NCBI GenBank assembly: GCA_028622995.1
Contig: JAJQJQ010000019.1
Location: forward strand, 930,001-994,000
Direction: 5' to 3'
DNA: 64,000 bases
From: Panagrolaimus kolymaensis
Taxonomy: Eukaryota > Nematoda > Chromadorea > Rhabditida > Panagrolaimidae
Part shown: positions 34,601 to 46,600 of the stretch, piece after piece
Position numbering within the stretch: the stretch's first letter is position 1
Layout: every line of letters starts with the position of its first letter
The notes under the pieces: generated by a model
What the model saw: the letters and a program-made list of their open reading frames with translations, nothing else
Told to the model about the DNA's origin: nothing
Database searches by the model: none
Made by a program: the position numbers and the translations under genes

Positions 34601-37600
34601 ACTTGAAGGTGTATAACGGAAATCCCGATTTGGTTTTATGCCCTATTAACCACGCCAACTTTCATTGGACCATTTTAATTGCCGATGTTAAGAAACGTAA
34701 AGCCTTTTATTATGATACCCTTGGTGATGGTTATTATCGGGCAAATTTCACTGCTACAGAAAGACAAAAATGTGAAAAAATTCTTAATGATTTATCTTCT
34801 GCCAATATCATTCCAAATAACATTCAATTGGTAAAAGCTCCAACAACATCATATGATAGACAATTGGATGGTATTAATTGTGGCCTCCATGATATTCTTA
34901 TCCCAGAATCATATATTCTCAATGGCGAATCCAGACGTCTTCCTGCATTGGATACGATCGTTGAAAGAAACAGAATAAACTATGTTTTGGAGCGCCTGGC
35001 ACGATTAAACGGTTCTGGATGTATTTTAAGAATAAATATACCCGAATGGCCATGGAGGACTTTTGAAGATTTAATAAATCCATCAGTTCCTACAAATCAG
35101 CGCCTTAATGCTAATATTTCAAATGATAAAAATGATCGTTTAACACAAATTGAAAATGATGATTGTGAAGTGAGGGATCAAATTGGTTATGATAATGATG
35201 AAGAAGATGAAGAAAAAGCAAATTATGAAGGCCTTTTTTTTAATAATATTCGAATGTTATCAGAAGAACCAAAAAAATTCAATGATGTTCAAGTCACCAA
35301 CTTTTTGTGCTCCATGGCTGGGCATGCATCTAAAATTGTATTCTCCAACATAACTGTATTAGATCCTTTATTTATTTCTTCATACAAAATGGGATAGCCA
35401 CTTAAAATTAAGGATTGCCTTCGAGTATTTCCAACAATGCCGGATTTAATTCTTTGCCCCATTCCATTGCAAGATAATAATTGGACAATATTAATAATCA
35501 ATTGCAATCTTGAGACAGCTCTATTTTTTGATCCCCTTCCGTTGGGAGCTAAACTTGGTGTAGTTTTTGGTGAAGAAGAACTAGATATTTGCACAATGAT
35601 CATGAATGAATTAAAATCCGCAAAAATTATTAATGATAATATTAATTGTGAAAGAGCTCCTTATGATTCTTTTAACTATCAAGAACTTCAAGGAGATAGT
35701 GCCTTTAATATTATGCTTATTGCTGAACATGTTTCATTCTTTGGAGAATCTATGTTTTTTGAAAAGGATAAACTTAATATTAAACGAGAAAATGCACGTT
35801 TCCGTGTTTTGTTGGCAGGGTTGTATCTTCTCAATCTTGAGCGTCAAGATAATGAACATATTAATATTCCAAATTGGTTACCAACATGTTTTGAATATAT
35901 TGAAGATCAAGCTTATGCTATGTTTTCTGATGAACCACGAGATCTTTTGGAGGATAATGATTTGATTCAACAAATGAATGTTGCTCCTCCATCAACTCAA
36001 CGTATTACTCAACTTCGACGATCACAAAGAGTTCTTCCAAGAACAGCTAAAACTAAACAACTTTATGATGATAAACGGACAAAGCAGATCAATTCTCTTC
36101 GACAACAAGGAAAACCAGTTGCTCTTAATAGTTCAAAAGTCAATCCAGAACGTCATTACCTTGGTCCAATGAATATCCCATGCCGATATAAATGCGGTGC
36201 AATGCTATTTAAAGGTGAAACAAGTAATGCATGCTGTAGTTATGGAACAGTACCCATACCTAATGTTCCACAAATGCCTCCAATATGGGAAGCCATTGCT
36301 GCACATCCAGAATTTTGGAAACTTTCTACCCAATTCAACAGCTTGATGGCAATGATTTCAACTTCAGCTAACGTTAAACGTCATGCAGATACATTCAAAG
36401 TTGAAGGAGAACTTCGACATACTGCAGGCGATTTAAATCCAAATCTTGGTGCCAATCCAATGTTTGTTCAAAATTATACCATTGATTCAAATCAAGCTTG
36501 TGAAAATAGAATATCTGATCTAACTCATAAATTACATTTTAAAGCTGAAGATGCTGTTAAGCATAAAGAACTTATTGGCTTACTTGAAGCCATGCTACGT
36601 GAATGCCATCCTCTCGCAAAGATACTTGCAAACACGAAAGATATTCTTGCTGAAGTCGAGCGAAAGGCTGCAATCGAAAACAAAGTCCTTCGAAAATTTT
36701 ATTTGGTGTGGGAAAGTGGAAGTGAAAAAAATACAAATCCTGGATGCTTCACATTACCAACTGTTGGTGGGCAAGTATTTACTCTTTATCATGCTGAAGA
36801 GGACGATGAAAGACCCAAAGGTATTTGGTTTGGTATTTCTAAAGATGGAAGTAATGATATTCGGCATATTCCCCATTACAACTCATACGCAGATGCAGCT
36901 GCTTATCCTTTAATTTTCATTTATGGTCAAGAAGGATGGCGTCCAGGAATGAAAAAACTTAAACCTGCTGTTAAAAACTCATTTGCTAATAAAAAAAATC
37001 CTCTCATTGTTACTTCTTCTGCGCCTCAACATATTCAAACTCAATCAACTGTAAATGCACCCATATCAGCTTTTACTCAAGCGGCGGCGCCCCTAAATAT
37101 TTTATCTGATGATAATTATGATATTTTAAATGAAAAAGGTTTCTGTAGTGATTCTGATGAAGATTTTGATGAATGCGATGATGATGTATCCAGACCTTCT
37201 TCAAACAAAAGAGAAAATATTTCTTTAAAACAACATTATAGCTCTTTGCCTTTTGATCGAAATGAAAAACAACTTAAAGAATTCAATCCAATGAATGGTT
37301 TAAGAGAGCTTACTCAAAAATTTTACATCGGTGCATGGCTTAATGTTCAAAGGCAAAGGCTAGATTGGATTGAAAAATTGCAAGCAGCTGAAGATAGACA
37401 AAAACGTTATGATCAATGTAATCGACTTCGTGAAGCTCTTCAAGCTAAAATTAATCGTGATGAAGCACTTCGTGGAAAAGAATTAGGAAAAATTATTCTT
37501 CTCAACAAAGATTTCCGAGGTAGCCGCCGCTATATGGAGGAACAATTTAAAGATAACATCGCGATAGCTAATCGTTATGGATTTCCTACTTTATTTCCAA

Positions 37601-40600
37601 CATTTACTGGAAATCCTAACTGGCCGGAGATCACTGAAAATCTTCGGCCTGGAGAAACTTGGATTCAGCGGCCTGATCTTACCGTTCGTGTTTTCAAATT
37701 GAAAGCTAAAGAATTTCTTAAAGATGTAATTGAAAGGAACATCTTTGGAAAAGTGCTTGCTTATTCCGTATCATTGGAAATTCAGAAAAGAGGTATGCCT
37801 CATTTGCATTTGCTCTTAACCATGGAAGAAGGTTATAAATATAATGATCCAACAGAACTTGATGATCTTATTACCGCCCAATTACCAGTCATGCCAGATG
37901 AAAATGATACTTCTTATGATGCCGAATATCAGCTCCGTTATCATGATAGTGTATTAAAATTTATGATGCATGATCCAAGAAAATGCAAAGGTATTTGTGG
38001 CCCAGGAAAGAAGGAAGGAATTTGTTCAAAAGATTTCCCGAAGAACTTCTCGGATGAAACTGTTATAAGAACCGATGGATTTGCTGCATTAAAAAGACCC
38101 GCTGATCGACGCGAAATTGATACTTTTCCAAGTGGAAAACGTCGCAATATTCCAATGACAAATCAACATGTGGTGGCACATAACCGTTATTTAATACTCA
38201 AATACAACTGCCACATCAACTTGGAACACTGCGGGGGTCTCAAATGCGTCAAATATTTGTATAAATACATATACAAGGGCAATGATCAAGCCTTCGTCTC
38301 AGTTCGTGAAATTAAAAATTCACCTGATACAAGCAACAAAGTGGATTACAATGAAATCACTCAATATCGCAAGATGCAGCTAATGAGTGCCACTGAGGCT
38401 ATTTTGGGATTGATTGGAATGTTCCGTTGCAAAAAATCTCATTCCGTTGAAGTACTTGATGTTCATCTGGAATCCGAACACAACGTAGTATTTGATCCCA
38501 ATGATGATGAAGAAACCCTTAATAAATTGACTGAAAATGATGGAGTTGAGGAAGAAGATAAAGCTGTTTCTAAACTTACTGCATTCTTCAAATTAGTGAA
38601 TGATGAATGTGAAGCTTTTATTGTTAATCCTTTTATTTTTGATGATGATGATAAACCTCGATCAATGGATTTATATTATCATCAAATTCCAGAATACTAT
38701 CGATGGGATAAAAAAAATAAAGAATGGATTCGTCGAAAGAATGAAGTCAAAGTAGTTGGCCGCTTGAGATGCATATACCCTAGCGAGGTTGAAAAATATT
38801 GCTTGCGTGAACTATTAAGGTGTGTAAAAGGACCAAGCAATTATGGAATTTTAAAATGGTACAAAAAAGTTCAATACAAAACCTTCCATGAAGCTGCAGT
38901 AGCTCGAGGCCTTTATGTTGATGATAAAATGTGTTATTCAACTATGGAAGAAATTATTTCATCTTACATGCCACGAGATTGTCGAACTGTATTCGCATTG
39001 CTTTTAATTTATAATCAACCAAAAGATCCTGCAGCTTTATGGAATGATCATTGGAAAAGCCTCATCGATCACAATCCAGATATACCCGAAGAAATTCGAA
39101 TTCGAAAGGCCCTTGCTCACATCGCTTCAATTCTTTTTCATCATCAAAAAACCCTCAAAGATTTCAATCTTCCTGATGTCTCTGAAGATGATCTCATAGA
39201 TTCCATCAATAATGTTTTTCCAACTGAAGATAATGATGGTGAAGCAGATTATAAGCAATTGAATGACGAACAACGAGCTTTTGTTGACAAAGTCATTGAA
39301 TCAATCAAAAACAAAAAAGACCTTCGCCGATTACGCCTTTTCTTTTTGCAAGGTAGCGGTGGTACGGGCAAAACTTTTGTTTACAACACTTTAATTCGAA
39401 TGCTCCGAGCACGAGGCTTAAAAGTTATTGCTGTTGCGTCTACTGGAATAGCTGCAACTTTACTTGATGGTGGTACAACAGCTCATTCTGCTTTCCACAT
39501 TCCTCTTGACATCCATCAAGAACCAAACATCCCAAAAAACTCTCCTCTCGCCCGTTTAATTCGTGAAGCTGATGTTATTATTTGGGACGAAGCCCCAATG
39601 CAACATAAATCTGTCCTCAAGCATGTTGCAGGACTTATCAAGAATTTGGTTGGACTTGATGAACATCATTTAAAATTCGGAAATAAAACTGTTATTCTTG
39701 GTGGTGATTTTAAACAACTTCTCCCTGTAATGAGAAATGAAAGTGCTCGAGCATCTTTTGAAGCTTCATTGTTATGCTCACCTCTCTTCAGAGACAATTT
39801 CAAAATCCATACTTTGAAGACAAATGTAAGAGCTGCTGATGATCCTAATTATGCAGCATGGATTAATGATGTGGGTAATGGACGTAATCAATCAACAACT
39901 TTTGGAATTAATAAAGTTCAACTCCCTGATGATATCGTTTTTTATCATCCTCAACCAGTGATTGATTTTGTTTATCCACCAGAATTTTTCGAATGGGACA
40001 CTAAATCACAAAAATACCTCGATTATGTTTCTGAAGCAGTATTAATGGCACCTTTAAATCAAACTGTAAAGGATTTAAATGAAATGATTATTTCAAAGTT
40101 AAAGGGTGACCATAAAGATTATGTTGCTAACAATATTATGACATCGACCCTTTATCCAGATGATGAAATATTACGTGAAAATTTTACTTCAGAAGAACTA
40201 GCTAATTTCGAACATTCTTCAATTCCTTCAAACACTATTCGTTTAAAGGTTGGTACAGTCGTTATGCTTACTCGAAATATCCTTATTCCACTTGGTTTAT
40301 GTAATGGTACAAGGATGGTGGTAGAAAAAATGTACGATAATCACATTGCATGCCGTATTCTTACTGGAAGATCAAAAGGTTTAATTTATCCTATTGTTGC
40401 CGTTTTAAACAATTTTTCCGATCAATCCGATGATTCTTTACCTGATTTTACTCGAATGCAACTTCCAATTCGACCAGCCTTTGCTATTACCATCAACAAA
40501 GGGCAAGGTCAAACTTTGAGAAAAGTAGGCATCATTTTGTATACGGACAGTTTTTCTCATGGGCAATTTTACGTTGCTGTGAGTCGTGTTCGTGAACGTA

Positions 40601-43600
40601 AAGATATTCGAATATTTGTCAGGCAACAAAATACTGGATTTGCTGCAAATGGTCAAAAAATTCCTCATGCTCAAAATATTGTATTTAAAGAAGTTTTAAC
40701 CGCCATTAAACAACAAGCTGATGATCAACAAAAAGACATGAATGCACAACAAGTGAAGGCTTCACAACAGCAAATTTTTAATGATGTTATAGATGTCATT
40801 GATCAAATTAATGACAATGTGTATTCACCATTATCAACACCATCAGCATCTCAATTTCGTATTGATGTAAATTCAGCGCTGCCAATGTATGATGTTACAC
40901 ATTTAACACAAACCTTCCAATATCCATCATCAGTTATAAACAATGTCTCAAGTTCCCAGATTTCTCATCCACAATATCGCAGTGCTAATGATTGTTTAAA
41001 GCTTAAAAATGTATTTAATGATTGTTTCTTGATTTCCGCAGTAAATGCAATTGATTTGATGAAAGAATTGAAGGGTTCCTTTCATAATGTTCCTGAAAAT
41101 GATGCAGCATCACATCACGAATTAATGAAAGTTTTGAGTGGTGAAGTTCCTGATGTGCAAGCCTTAAGAAACTCATATCCAAATTATCGATATAATCCCA
41201 ACACAAATGATCAGCATGATGGTTTTGAAATGTTTTCGACATTAATTCAATCTCTTCACGAACTTTCAAGAAGCCTTTTTGAATTCCCGATATATACCTA
41301 TCATGTATGTGAATGTGGAAGAGTTCCACAACAACCAACCATGGGATCAATGTTGGAATTGAATGTTGTTAATTCCTTAACTAAACAAGTGACTTCAACG
41401 TTCGATGGAATGTTAGAAAATTTTGTTGGGCCAAATGTAATTACCGGCTTCATGTGCACAAAGCAACATGAAATCGTCTCAAATGATGTTTATTCTTTCA
41501 CTCGAAGTCAAACTTATCTTAATGTCGGAATTAATAATGTTGATGCGACCGGACAGCCACGCTTCATTGCCTCTAATTCTTTGCATATAAATGGGCATGA
41601 AATTGGTGGTGCTAAATGGAAACTGATTGGCGCCATTCAACATATTGCTGGAAATCGTCATTATGTGACTTGGAGAAGAAACGAGGATAATAAATGGATT
41701 GTTATTGATGATAGTAATTCTTCCATCGTTTGTAATCGTTTACTTGATGACTTAGCCAACTATAGATGTTTAATTTTTCAAAGAATATTTAATCACGAAC
41801 AACTTAATTCTCCACAACAATTAAATATTGCCAATAATGATGCTGATGCTCAATTGATTAGTGAACAAATCAAAGCTTATTTTAAAGTTCAAGATGATGC
41901 AAATGAAATTTGTGATGATTATGATGATGATGTTCAAGAAGAAGTGAAAGAACAAGATGAGGACGAAGAAGATGACGAGAAGCTTTTCAAATTGGATGAC
42001 TGAAACTAATATGTTTAAAAAATTTAATCTGTTACTTAGTTTTATTTTTGTTTACTTTTTTTTATTGATTATACGGGTGAATAATTTTTTGTTCTTTATA
42101 TATTAAACTTGGTACAACTTAAAATTACGGGTGTCTTTTATTTTTTATTGTGATCACATTTTTTTGTGCCTTCAATTTTTCTGTGCAATGAACTATTTTA
42201 TGTTTTGAATGTTTTGTTATTATTGTTTTATAAACCCTTTAATTATTATTATATCAAATTGAAGAACTCATTCTCCTCTATTATAATTTATATCTTTTTT
42301 TATATACACATTTGTGGATCCTGTGTCACTGGTTCCCCAGTACACAAGAAAACCAAGCCATGCCTCCCTTCCCTTTCCAGATGAATGGCAAACATATTTA
42401 TATGTTCTAGCACCATTAATAAGTGCTTAAAATCATTATTTCCGGGCTTTCAACCTATTAATTAGTTAATAACTCATTTTTCATGATTTTTCACTGTATT
42501 TTGACTAAAACTTTTTTTCCAGCTAAAGGTTTAACTATGAAATTTACTTACAACAAATTGCATATATTGACGAACATTATTTTCCTTTTGGTTTGTTAAT
42601 AAGTAAGCTATAAATAGAGGGAATTTTCCGTGAACAACTTTTTTTGGAGCGTAAAAATTTTTCAAAACTTTTGTTGAAAATTTTTTTCGCAACCTGCAAA
42701 TTTTTTTCAAAGCAAAGGGAAGCAAATTTCTCTCATCCTCTGCCATACAATTTTGAATCATTTTTCTTTTCAGTCGTATTTTACTAGAAAAGTTTTGAAA
42801 ATGTTTAGCATCAATTTCAAAAATTTATTAGCATTTTTTTTATACGAATTATCGTCTCCTTTTTAAATAAAACATTTATCCCATATTTTTTTGAAATCAT
42901 TTTTTTGAGATTAAACCAAATATTTTTTAAACAAATATTTACCCGAATTTTTGAATTACCAATTCTCTTGAAAGAATTTGTTTGTATTTAAAAAGTTTTA
43001 CAAATACCTTCAAAGTTATACAAAACCCGGTAAAGCCATGAAGCTTATGAAATTTTTTAAGTGGATCAATTAAAAAATATTTGTGTATCCTTTTTAAAGT
43101 TTAGAAGGATGTTATTTATGGATATTAGTGGATTTTCTCTGCTTTTTGGAAGATTTTCGTATAGTTTTGGGATGATAAATTAAGAACATTAAGGTGGATC
43201 TTAGAGAAGAATATACGTAATCTGTTTTACTTTAATAACCATTTTTAAAATCTGCCCTGTTACCATTTAATGGATCTATTGGTGGATTATCAGGGATCCT
43301 TGGATAATTATGAAAAATGGGTGGATCACTAATATCATTTCAAGGGGCGCGAAGCGCCCCTTTTTTTAAATTTTTTTTATGTCGCGTTTGCTATCAAATC
43401 ATGAAATTTTATTTATTGTTATGGTATACCTATCTAATGTTAATTGACCCGTGGATCCACTGGTTCCTCTAAACACAGAAAAATTTATGGGAGGTTCCCA
43501 TCCTATTAAAGTGGTTAGTAACTATTTCAAAACTAATTATATATCATTATTTAATGCTATTTATCATAATATCTTGGCTTTTTAACGATTAATTAGCATA

Positions 43601-46600
43601 ATTTAAAGTTTTTCGCGAAAATCACAGTTTTTTGACTAAAACTTTTTTTCCATTCAATGGTTTAACTATGAAACTAGGAGGTGCAGAACTTCAGAATATG
43701 ACAAATTTGATTTTCCTTTTTATATTTTAACTAAAGTTATTGGGCTTAGAGAAAAGTTGGCCCCGTTTGCATTATTAAGGTACCATTTTTTTTTTTCAAA
43801 AATCGATGAAAAAATTTTGCAACATGCATTTTCCCTTCCTTTGTCGCACTTGCTCAGTGGTGGAAGGCGGTGTATTGAAAGGTTGATGGAAGTTCGAAAC
43901 CGCGGAGATGTAAATAATTTTTTTGAATATCTTTAACTATAAAATGGAGGGAAATATTATTAAAATAATTTATGCTAATTTTATAACATAATTAGAATAA
44001 TAAAAAAGCGATATTTATCGAAAAATTAGCATATTTTTAATGTTTTTGACCAAATTTGGGGTAATGTATCTTTGGTTGATCGATCTTTTGGTGGATTTTC
44101 GATGGTTTTTGTGTTTATGGATTTTGGGTTTATGGATCTGTGAGTGGATTTTTATGGATTTTTACCGTTCTTTGAGTGGATTTAGAAAAATTCTTGGATT
44201 GATTTTGAATGATCCACGGGTTGATTTTTATGGATCTTCGGGTGGGTTATGATAGATCCTTCCGCGGAATTTGAATGATCCTTGGGTGAATTTCCATGGA
44301 TCTTTCAACTGTTTTCGGTGGATTTTCGTGGATATTTTGGTGGATATTAGGAGAGCTTCGGGTGGATATTTGACTAAGGTAGATCGAACTTTTGGTTGAT
44401 CGATCTTAGGGTGGATGTATCTTTAGGTGGATTTTTATGGATCTCTTTACTGTTTTGGGTGGATTTCTCGGTATCTTTGGGTTGATGGATCTTTGGGTTG
44501 ATGGATCTTTGGGTTGATGGATCTTTGGGTTGATGGATCTTTGGGTGGATTTCTCGGTATCCTTGGGTTGATAGATCCTTGGGTTGATAGATCTTTGGGT
44601 TGATGGATCTTTGGGTTGATGGATCTTTGGGTGGATTTCTCGGTATCCTTGGGTTGATAGATCTTTGGGTTGATGGATCCTTGGGTTGATAGATCTTTGG
44701 GTTGATGGATCTTTGGGTTGATAGATCTTTGGGTTGATGGATCTTTGGGTTTATGGATCTTTGGGTTGATGGATCTTTGGGTGGATGGATGATAACTTCC
44801 ACTTCAAGGGGCGCGAAGCGCCCCTTTTTTCATTCTCCTTACTACATATTTGGTATCAAAATGAAGAGCTCATTCTTATCTATTTTAATTTATATTTTTT
44901 TTTTAAAAACATATGTGGATCCCGTGTCACTGGTTCCCAATACACAAGAAAATTTACTAGAGGTCATCAGCCCACTATGTTAGAAAAGTTTTAAGGTCAA
45001 ATTTTTTATAGATTCTGAATCAGCATCAAAAATGATTAATATTATCTTTTTAACATATCCAGATTAACATATTTAAATTTTTCACCAAAAAAACATGTTT
45101 TTTGACTAAAACTTTTTTTCCAACTAAGGGAATATGGCTGAAACTTCACCATTCAGAGTACCGATATATATCGAACATTATTTTCCTTTTACTTTTTTAA
45201 CTAAAGGTGCTGGGCTTCTCATGCATAGCGGCCGAGCATGTTTTTTCGATGTAAATTTTTTTTCAAAGAAATGAAGAAAAAATTTTTGCAACCTGCATTT
45301 TTACCTTTGTCTCTTTGACTCAGTGGTTAAAGGCGGTGGACTTGCGCATGGACGAAAGTTCGAATCTTCGGTAGTGTAAATATCGATTTTGAATATGTTT
45401 AACTATGAAATGAAGGGGAATATTATTTAAATAATTTGTGCAATTTTTAGAATGTTTTAGTGAATGTACCAATTGAAAAATTTGCATAAATTTAATTTTT
45501 ACTATGATTTTTACTATTTTCCGTGGATCTTTAAACTGTTTTAGGTCAATTTTCATTGAACTTTTAACTATTTTGGGTGGATCTTTTAAGAATCTTTTGG
45601 TGGATGGATCATTGGGTTCATGGATCTGTGTGGATCTATGGGTGGATCTTGGGGATCTTTGAGTGGTTTGTGATGGATCTTTTTTACGGTTATGGGTGGA
45701 TTTTCACTGATCACCCAATTATCTTGATAAACCACAAATCCCAACAAAATGAACGAAGGCTAAGGTCCGGCACGAAGTGCCGGGCCGAAAGCTTTCTATT
45801 ATTCTTTTAGGATATGTGGATCCACTGGTTAAAGTTTACAAAAAAAAATTTTGATTCAGTGAATATTTTTTCTTCTTTTAGCTTTTAAAAAATACTTGAA
45901 ATTATTCCTAAGTCGTTTAGACTGGTCAGTTTAAATTTTTATATGATAAAACTCGATTTTTGAGGATAAAAAAGTTATAAAAACACCCTCGGAAAAAATT
46001 CTTGACTATATTTTAATAAAATACCGATATTAACTCCCTGCTTCAGTTTATCTCATTGAAATAAAATAGAAATGGCACGTTTATAAACCCAGTTTTTAAT
46101 TTCAATTTCCGTTCTTACAAAAATATTTACAGTTTACAAAAGAAGAAAATATTGATAATTATTTAAATTTTCCGAGAAAAAAAGCACTAAATCAATAATT
46201 AAAAATATTGCTTCAAAAAGAAATTTGAAAACATGATTGACAGTTTTTAAAAGAATATATATAAATATTCAACTCAGTTTAAGCTTAGGGATACATAAGT
46301 GCAAAATTTACTTACCATCTATTATCATTCCGTGTGCAACGCATTTTTGATATCTGCAATATCGACAAAAATTACGGACATCTAAAACCTTTCACTAAAC
46401 TTATTATTCAGTTTTAAATATAAATAAATACCTTTAGATATTTCACAATTTTGATCGAATTTACAAACGTATCGCAAATTTTGTGCCACTGTTCGTCGAA
46501 AAAATGCGGCACAAGCTCGACAAGTAAATTGACCAAAATGTTGCCCATCCGTAAATTCTTCACAGACCACACAGAGAGGTTTGGCTCCACCGGGAGGAAT

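Larger units (their letters stand above)
42314..45815 (+). repeat. Three tandem Helitron 3' modules (about 1138, 1463 and 901 bp)
   Basis: Modules start at GTGGATCC...ACTGGTTCC (42314, 43452, 44915). Each holds GACTAAAACTTTTTTTCC, a GCAACxTGCA segment, a GGATC-rich minisatellite and a terminal hairpin with a GAA loop. The second and third modules carry the tRNA-like box pair. The first part (42333-44054) is the partner of the left repeat at 26.76-28.49 kb. Confidence 0.75.
26755..45830 (+). mobile_element. Helitron block (autonomous element plus repeated terminal modules) inside the NHR intron
   Basis: Bounded by the loss of the CAGTT motif at ~26.75 kb and its return at ~45.92 kb. It contains the Rep-helicase gene, the upstream multi-exon gene and repeat modules on both sides. 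Module starts carry GTGGATCC...ACTGGTT at 27890, 42314, 43452, 44915 and 45816. Module ends carry GAA-loop hairpins at 27764-27780, 43344-43360 and 44808-44824 (GGGGCGCGAAGCGCCCC) and 45767-45783 (CCGGCACGAAGTGCCGG). The last hairpin is followed by AGCTTTCTAT, close to the HAIRPIN-AGCTTCTAG end of the small Helitron at 13.6 kb, so ~45799 is a plausible 3' terminus. The 5' terminus was not identified. Confidence 0.8.

Noticed and set aside
26755..44054. Reading the ~1.7 kb direct repeats as LTRs of a retrotransposon
   Set aside because: They enclose a Rep-helicase gene, no reverse transcriptase or integrase is present, there are no TG...CA ends, and the repeats are only partly similar and contain Helitron-type hairpins.
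44040..44790. CRISPR array
   Set aside because: Direct tandem minisatellite without unique spacers, in a eukaryotic genome.
44374..44802. 142-residue minus-strand open frame rich in S-T-Q-R-S-I-N-P-K
   Set aside because: It coincides exactly with the 16-bp minisatellite, and the protein is just the repeat read in changing frames.
45308..45374. Functional tRNA gene
   Set aside because: A and B boxes are present, but there is no convincing seven-base acceptor stem or anticodon stem, and it is repeated inside mobile-element modules.
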